Source: Lithocarpus polystachyus
Taxonomy: Eukaryota; Streptophyta; Magnoliopsida; Fagales; Fagaceae
NCBI GenBank assembly: GCA_033629205.1
Contig: CM066164.1
Span: forward strand, 40,695,454 to 40,759,453
Direction of reading: 5' to 3'
DNA length: 64,000 bases
Below are positions 57,885 through 64,000 of this stretch, piece after piece; position 1 is the first letter of the stretch, and each line of letters opens with the position of its first letter. The notes beneath the pieces were generated by a model. That model saw only the letters and a program-made list of their open reading frames with translations, did no database searches and had not been told where the DNA came from. Position numbers and translations under genes: made by a program.

Positions 57885-58441
57885 AACTCCCCCTTTGGCA
57901 ATCCGTGACAAAACACAGACTTAACAAAAGCTCAAAGTTTACACATTGAAATAGCCCATTACAACATAAATAGCCACTTAGACAATTCAACCTAAACTAC
58001 TATCTAACAGTTGCAAAGTAGACAGCAGCTCGACTGAAAACAACCTGTATATTCCGGTAACACTTAACAAACACATAAACGCATGTGTGGAAGAAAAAAA
58101 ACAAGGAATATAAAATAAACTTCTTGAGTTCACAAAACACAAAATAAAGACATATATCATGAATAACATCATAAATATAAATCAATAAGCAATGAAGTAT
58201 AGTGAAATAAGAAACATATCAGTAACCAATGTATCACAAAACATATATCTCCTAATCAAGAGCTAAAAAAGTAAATACAAAGTGAAGCGCCTAGATACAA
58301 TCTAATAACTCCACAACCTCCAAGGTATCACAAAAACTACAAAAGCTCAAAACTCCCCCTAAAACAAAAATCTCCTCTACAAAAATCTCCAAGATATACA
58401 ATATGCACTCCCCCTTTTTGTGACGAATTGCCAAAGGGCAC

Positions 58442-59664
58442 TCACTCATCATCAAAAGGAGGTGGAGGAGAACAATGAGAGCTCGCCAGATCAGCTCATC
58501 AAGGATGTCTACCAATAACTGACCATGAGCCGCCTGAACGGTCACGACAGTATCCAGAGTCCAACGAAGGTCAGAAACCTCATCAAACGGTGGAGAAACA
58601 GCAGCAGCAGCAGCAGCAACAGGATTAGCAGATGGCTCAGCTGCAGGAACATCTGTAGAAAAAGAGGGGGGTGGAGTGACACCAGAAGGCTCTACCCTAG
58701 GACGCTTAGAGCTAGCTCGAAGTTGAGCAGTCCTTTGCCTCAAAAAGGTAGCACCAATAGGAGCAATAATATGAACAGGCTCAGAAACAGGAAAATCATC
58801 TAGACCGAGATGAAGGAGAATCCTATGAATGAAAATAGGAAAGAATAGCGCATGAGCCGTAGAGCTAGACCGATGAACCTCGTTCAAAGAACGAAGGAAC
58901 AAATGAGGAAAACTGATAGGAGTATCAGTGACTAGCGCATACAAAAACACACATCACTCAAGAGGGATGGTGTGGACATGAGAAATAGGCCACAAAGAAT
59001 GACACGCTATCCTAAAGAAGAGATAGTGAAGCTCGGAAAGTTCAGCCGAAGTGATCCGAGGATCAGAACCCCACTGGATAGAATACCCAGTGATGTATGA
59101 CAAGACATCATCTAGAGGAGGAGACTTCTCATAGGGAAAAACAGGATGATCAACAATGGGCACACCAAGAGCATCAGACACTACCCGAGGGGTAATGCGA
59201 TACTCCACACCACGTAACCACACCTTTACCAAGGTGTCGTTATCGTAGACATGGATAGAGAGGTTCGAATAGAACTCTCTAATCAAAGAAGCAAGAGGAG
59301 GACGCTCAAAATCAAGTAGAGGTAACCAGCCTCGACGCTCAATGTTCCGTCTCACCTCAGGATCAACCTCATCTAAGATAACCCTACGCTCACCCCAAAT
59401 TTGACGCCTAAGATTAAGGGTCTCATAGGTCTCCTGGTTCTGGGCACTAGGAAACCGATCACTATCGAAAGAAGGTGAAGGGTCAGAAGTCCTACGGGCT
59501 CTAGTTTTCTTAGGCATGGTGCTAAGGAATAAGGAGAGACACAGAAAAAGAAGAGCAAAAACCAAAAACCAAAAACCAAGGGCAGACTGCAAGTTAGCAC
59601 AGCATAAAATATAGAAAAATAGCAAATCTATATGATGCATGAGTATGAACACCAAATGATGCAT
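58442..59664 (-). pseudogene. Element C aORF, nonsense and frameshift
   Basis: Homologue of the aORFs of A and B, with its core ATG at 59517-59515 (MPKKTRARR). The central motifs are well kept: ERRGWLPLLDF, LIREFYSNLSIHVYD, RGVEYRITPRVVSDALGVP. A TGA at 58951-58953 replaces the Arg codon that B has after IPLE (CGA to TGA). A 16-bp deletion near 58493 shifts the frame before the C-terminus, so the normal FDDE ending is read out of frame. The hydrophobic upstream extension (49 residues from MHHLVFIL) is open. Confidence 0.75.
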
Positions 59665-61679
59665 GTACTAATGCAGTAACAAGTTCAATCATGATTCAAA
59701 TTAACAAAATTGGCTTGAGCAATTAATTTTTATCAAAAACACCCAATTTGAAAACCCTAAATTTTCAAAACACAACAAAGTGATAAATTGATCAACACAA
59801 TAGTTAATTGACACAATATAATGATCAAATTTATCAATCCAACAAGCCAATTTCATCAATTTCAATCAAATTGAACAAAAACCCCAATTTTTATCAATTT
59901 CAAGCCCTAGAATTTCAAATTTTCCACAAAGCACAAAAATAATCAAATTAAACCATATGAAGTGTTGGAATACACTGTCCCCACAAAAACCCATGAAAAA
60001 TTGTAAAGAAAAGGAGCCAAAATCAACCCCAAAAAGACAAAAATCCTAAATGCCGAAAATACCCAAAAATGCATGAAAATAATGCATGAAACATGAAAAT
60101 AAATTCAAAAGGAGGGGCAAAAAGGACTTACCGGCCTTGGGAGAGAGAGATTTAGCAAAAAGATCGGAAGAAAACGACAAAATCCAGCAAAAAGTGATTG
60201 ACCGGTTGTTAGGGAGGAAAAAGTCTTTGAAAAGATTTTGAAAAAGTGAAAAGTCACGTGAAAAACTTCCCTTTTAAAAAAAAACCAACACGATTTTCGA
60301 TTGATCGAAAATTACATTCGATCGATTGAAAATACCTTCGATTGATCCAAATTCAACTTGGATCGATCGAGTCAACCAGAAACTTTTATACTGATTTTGA
60401 AACATTTCGATCGGTCGAAAAACAGCTTCGATCGATCGAAATTCTGGAAAAAATTAATTTTTTGAAAAACACACCAATTTCAGGATAGTCACTTCTCAAA
60501 GCATCAGATTTTATGAGAAAAATGCATGAGTAAGAGATGAGATGTTTTCCAAAAACACATGAATTTTAACCCAGATTCCTCAAAGCAAAATTTTCTTTCA
60601 ATACCCCAAAAAAAACTCAAACAAGCAAACATGTTCTGCATCAATTTCCAGAAATTCTCAAACTCGGTTGGTCAGGCCAAAGAAACACACACAATAACAT
60701 GTACACAGTTTAGCAAAGAATAACTTGTGTAGTGTGTGCAACTAGCATAAGTTTGAGAAACATGTGAGGTGATATGCACATATTGATCAATCACAATTTC
60801 TACAAAATTCATCACATGAATTTGAAAGAGACTATTACTTAAAGAGTTACATCCTATAACTCTCACATCTCCTAGAATAAAAGCTTGCAATCATGTAAGT
60901 TTCTTGATTTGCCTCATTATTCAATTTAATTGATTAGAAACTTAATAAAAGCCGGGATAATGTACACACCAATTTTATTTGAATTTGTGAGATTATTATA
61001 GCCCAATAATGTATACAACAATTTTAATAGAGGCTACACCTTATGTTTTTTTTTGTGTGCATGTGCTACACTTTCTCGAGCACAAAATCTTACGATATGC
61101 ACTAAGGTGTTCATGATTGGCTAATAAACAGTGGTGAGATGGTTATTTATGACTTTCTCAATAAGTTCAAGTCCAGCAATCAAAGACATAAGACTTCAAG
61201 ATCAAGATCATGTGATCAACAAATATAGCATCTTCCCACACAACATGCACAACAAGACTTTAGCTAGTAAAGTGCAATAGTAATAAGTGCATCAAAGCTA
61301 AACAAGGTACATACATATGATATGTAAAATTTGATTGACCAACCTTGTCTTCAAATTTAAGAAAAAATAGCAAAAACACAATTTGCAAAATTTTTTATTT
61401 TTATTTTTTTATAACAAAGAAACAAACATCCTAGAATGAAACGCATGAATGTAATGCAATGCAAATCCTAGAAATAGAGGTCACCAAAGATAGAGCAATG
61501 AAGCACAAGGATCATGTCAGACAGACTCAATTAGATTGAGCCTTTTGCATCCAAAACTTTTTAGATGCAACTCTTGCATTGGAGTTATGATTCATATTAG
61601 AATTCTGAGCAACTCCAGGATTGGAATAAAGGTTTAACGCCTTTACCAATTCACCAATAAGTATCATAGGATCATGTGC
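59665..61679 (-). other. Element C 3' non-coding region
   Basis: Palindrome cluster at about 60293-60440 (TTCGATCGATTGAAAAT, TTCGATCGATCGAAATTC and others) and conserved block at about 60890-61120 with AATCTTACGATATGCACTAA at 61086-61105. The end of the old gag frame (61545-61679) is still recognisable after the premature stop. Confidence 0.7.
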
Positions 61680-63386
61680 TTAGGGCACAGGTACTTTAGT
61701 TTTATTTGCTCGCTTCGCAGCTTGCAATTTAAAACAATTTGGACGAATGTGTCTAGGTTTTCCACAAAAATGACAAACCCATGCAGGCTTATCATGCAAC
61801 TTGCCCTTAGTAGAAGTAGAAGCTCTAGAATGAGAAGCTTGAAGATCAACCCTAATCTTCCTAGGTGGAGTAACATTTATAGGTTTGACAGGTTCACTCA
61901 CCAAGGGTTTGACAATCTCACTCTTAGGAGGTTCAGAAGAGGGAACAAATTTTGTGGAAGAAGATTCAGGCACATAAATACTTTCCTCAAAACCTAAACC
62001 AGTTTTATCCGAAGGAGACTTTTGAATGCTCAGCATGTGATCAAGTTTGGAGCTTGCAGACCTATTAGTTTGTTCTCTAGCAACAGATAAATCAAGTTCC
62101 AAACATTTAACTTTATCAAGTAAAAGCATGTTCTCAGTTTTCACATTATTCAAAAGCTCATTTGCATCAAACAATTTCACAAGTAAATTTTTCTTTTCAA
62201 GTTCAAGAGATGCAATTTTCTTCAAGCCTAACTCAACATTCATGGCATCCTTTGCAGTAACTTTGCAAAGTTTATTGTAGGCTTCCTGTAAATCTGCATC
62301 CTCAGAGAGTTCCCCATCAGAAGGGTTCTCTTCAACAGACATGCTTTCATTAACTACTGTAGTAGCAGTGAAAGCAATGAAGTTTCCATCCTCATCACTA
62401 GCGGATTCATTGTCGGAAACTTCATCATCACTAAGGGTTATAGCCATAGCTTTACCCTTAGACCTCAAGTATGTGGGACATTCAGATTTTAAATGACCAT
62501 ACCCTTGACAACCATAACATTGTTGTCCCAAAGAATTATTAGAAGATTGACCTACTTTCTCCTTAGGTTTTTTAGTGTTATTGACCTTAGTGGGATCATT
62601 CTTCCTAAAATTTCTAGGTTCAACAGTGTTCTTGCCTCTTGCCCTTCTGTTATTGTTCCTAAGAAAGTTTCTAAAGTTCTTGGCAAGATAGGCAATCTCT
62701 GTAGCAGAGAGTTCATCATCAAATCCACCATCCTCAACATCATCAACAGACTTAAGAGCCATTGATTTGGATTTGTTAGTCTTAGGGAGGTCTAACTCAT
62801 AGGACTGAAGAGATCCTACAAGTTCTTCAACAGGGATGGAGTCCACATCCTTGCTCTTAGTGATGGCAGTCACTTTGGGTCTAAAATCTTCAGTCAAAGA
62901 TCTAAGAATCTTCCTAACAATTTTAGGTTGATCATAGATTTCATCCAAATTATAAGCAGAATTAACAATATCATTCAATTTAGCATAGAATTCATCAAAT
63001 GATTCATCATCATTCATTCTAATGCTTTCAAATCTAGTAGTTAATTGCTGCAATTTATTTATCTTAACTGCCTTTGTGCCTTCATGCACAGTCTGGAGGA
63101 TATTCCAAGCAGTATGAGCAACCTCAACATTAGAGATTCTCTTAAATTTTTCCATGGAAACAACATTAAAGATAGCATTCAAAGCTTTGCTATTGAAAGC
63201 GGCTGCCTCCTTTTGAGAAGTTTGCCACTCACTCACAGGAGTAGTGGGCTTCTCCCATCCGTACTTAACGGAATTCCAAACTCTCTCATCAATGGATTTC
63301 AGGAATGCTTTCATCCTTACTTTCCAATAAGCATAATTGTTTCCATCAAAGTGAGGTGGAACAACAAGAGAGTGTCCGTGTTCCAT
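61680..63386 (-). pseudogene. gag: Element C Gag, C-terminally truncated by a nonsense codon
   Basis: Starts at the ATG at 63386-63384 (MEHGHSLVVPPHFDG) and is collinear with the B Gag through the UBN2 capsid region, first knuckle CYGCQGYGHLKSEC and coiled coil. It stops at a TAA at 61682-61680, where B has CAA. About 50 C-terminal residues are lost. The second knuckle reads CHFCGKPRHIRPNC, with Ser-Gly replaced by Pro-Arg next to the zinc ligands. The zinc ligands themselves are kept in both knuckles. Confidence 0.88.
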
Positions 63387-63442
63387 GACAACAGGGGTCA
63401 AGGATCAGCTAAAAGATCAAAGGATCAAAACAAAAGCTACCC

Positions 63443-63454
63443 GCTCTGATACCA
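63443..63454 (-). other. Element C primer-binding site (initiator tRNA-Met)
   Basis: TGGTATCAGAGC on the minus strand, two bases after the LTR; a perfect match. Confidence 0.92.
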
Positions 63455-63456
63455 CT

Positions 63457-63793
63457 TGTCAGTTCGTTTAGACCCCTGTAAACTAGATTGTTTAACCTAA
63501 TTAATTAACCAAGTGAATACTTATATTTATTATTCAGATCTAGGTTAAAACAATAACAATCATATCAAGTAAAGCAACGGAAAAATAAAGAACAAAAAGA
63601 TATGATGACCCAGGAAAACCAAACCGGTAAAAAACCTAGGGAGGATTTAACCTAGCTATCCTCAAGGTAAAACTGAATCCACTATGAAAGAATCGAAGTT
63701 TACACAATAAGACTAAAAATTGTTTTGATCATGGTTTGCCAACATATAAATTGAAGTTCTAATACATTAGTTCCTACTTCTTAGAACCTAACA
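63457..63793 (-). repeat. Element C 5' LTR, internally deleted
   Basis: 337 bp, the same length and same internal deletion as 57548-57884. It ends CCTAACA with intact terminal bases. It has no TATA box, so the element has no visible promoter of its own. Confidence 0.92.
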
Positions 63794-64000
63794 AAAATCA
63801 CTGTTCAAGCTACTCCAAAGGGTGAGGGCAGCTTGGTTCATTGGACTCTGGAATATGAAAAGCTGCATGAGAATATTATAGAACCATATACATTGCTTCA
63901 GCATGCACTTGTTCTCAGCAAAGACCTTGATGCTCACCTTGTCCAGGTCTAGACAAATGGTTATGTTTTATCCTAGTATTGACTACAACAATAAAACAGT

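Larger units (their letters stand above)
57548..63793 (-). mobile_element. Copia element C: gag plus aORF, no pol, chimeric deleted LTRs
   Basis: 6246 bp with a perfect 5-bp target duplication AAAAT (57543-57547 and 63794-63798), inserted in exon 2 of the MLP pseudogene. It has the layout of element B (gag, conserved non-coding region, aORF, polypurine tracts) and lacks pol. Both LTRs are only 337 bp. They share a deletion of about 525 bp relative to B, with AAGACT at the junction, and their U5 side is D-type. I count about ten differences between the LTRs by eye (roughly 3 percent). Gag ends early and the aORF is broken. Confidence 0.93.
55910..63952 (+). pseudogene. Major latex protein-like (MLP, Bet v 1 superfamily) pseudogene, split by element C
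   Basis: Exon 1 starts at the ATG at 55910 (MSLFGKVEAEIEI) and runs to about 56090. It includes NFHEIFSCRPHHLSNVSP and VVFHEGDLGKEGSVIYWDY, the family's first-exon text. It has TAG at the usual Lys of EIKA and TGA at the usual Gly of SPGK. The donor is lost in a TA microsatellite (56091-56121). Exon 2 starts at 57434 after an AG acceptor (GKAKVAKAIVEAIDERNNSVTF). It loses one base near the usual EGDLMEEY, is interrupted by element C at 57548-63793, and resumes at 63799 (TVQATPKGEGSLVHWTLEYEKL...LSKDLDAHLVQV), ending TAG at 63950-63952. Intact MLPs are about 150-residue ligand-binding cytosolic proteins linked to stress responses. This copy is dead on several counts. Confidence 0.9.

Noticed and set aside
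1..64000. CRISPR arrays, operons, riboswitches or prokaryotic defence systems
   Set aside because: Spliced genes, plant retroelements and Pol III SINEs show this is plant nuclear DNA. The tandem repeats seen are mini- or microsatellites without spacer structure.

Overview
This is a window of plant nuclear DNA, very probably from a woody eudicot. It is AT-rich with long intergenic stretches, and its content is plant-specific: Sirevirus-like Ty1/copia elements primed by initiator tRNA-Met, a CACTA element, a PIF/Harbinger element, tRNA-derived SINEs, an L1-type LINE tail and one major-latex-protein (MLP, Bet v 1 superfamily) pseudogene. I suspect a Fagales tree such as an oak, but the sequence alone does not prove it. 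No intact host gene was found.

Layout. 1-6498 is non-coding and holds a 2.5 kb solo LTR (1372-3890) with a perfect 5-bp target duplication. 6499-32596 is bracketed by two CACTA-type ends with subterminal GC-rich repeats. The bracket contains a decayed minus-strand gene of the Transposase_24 (En/Spm-associated) type, with copia element A (7084-15798, minus) and the tandem copia cluster D (18352-24042, plus) nested inside, plus an LTR-like segment with a 247-bp tandem duplication and a SINE. 32597-40292 holds a hairpin next to a truncated LINE, a solo LTR of the A/B family, a second probable solo LTR, a second SINE and a Myb/SANT-like exon fragment. 40293-47585 is copia element B (minus). 49804-55450 is a PIF/Harbinger element with TTA target duplications, transposase and Myb-like partner. 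55910-63952 is an MLP pseudogene whose second exon is split by copia element C (57548-63793, minus) and whose intron carries a 228-bp solo LTR.

The most interesting part is the set of related Sirevirus-like elements A, B, C and D, with solo LTR 35329-36164. They divide the retroelement functions. A has a decayed pol and an additional 3' ORF (aORF) but no gag. B and C have gag and the aORF, and both have lost all of pol. D keeps only a coiled-coil/zinc-knuckle gag remnant. All four share a conserved non-coding block, several polypurine tracts and clusters of a TCGATCGATCGA-type palindrome. Element C carries chimeric LTRs: the U5 side is D-type and the U3 side is B-type. Both of its LTRs carry the same roughly 525-bp deletion, which removes the TATA box, the transcription start region and the palindromes. 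This reads as co-packaging and template switching among non-autonomous relatives, giving a copy that was promoterless when it inserted.
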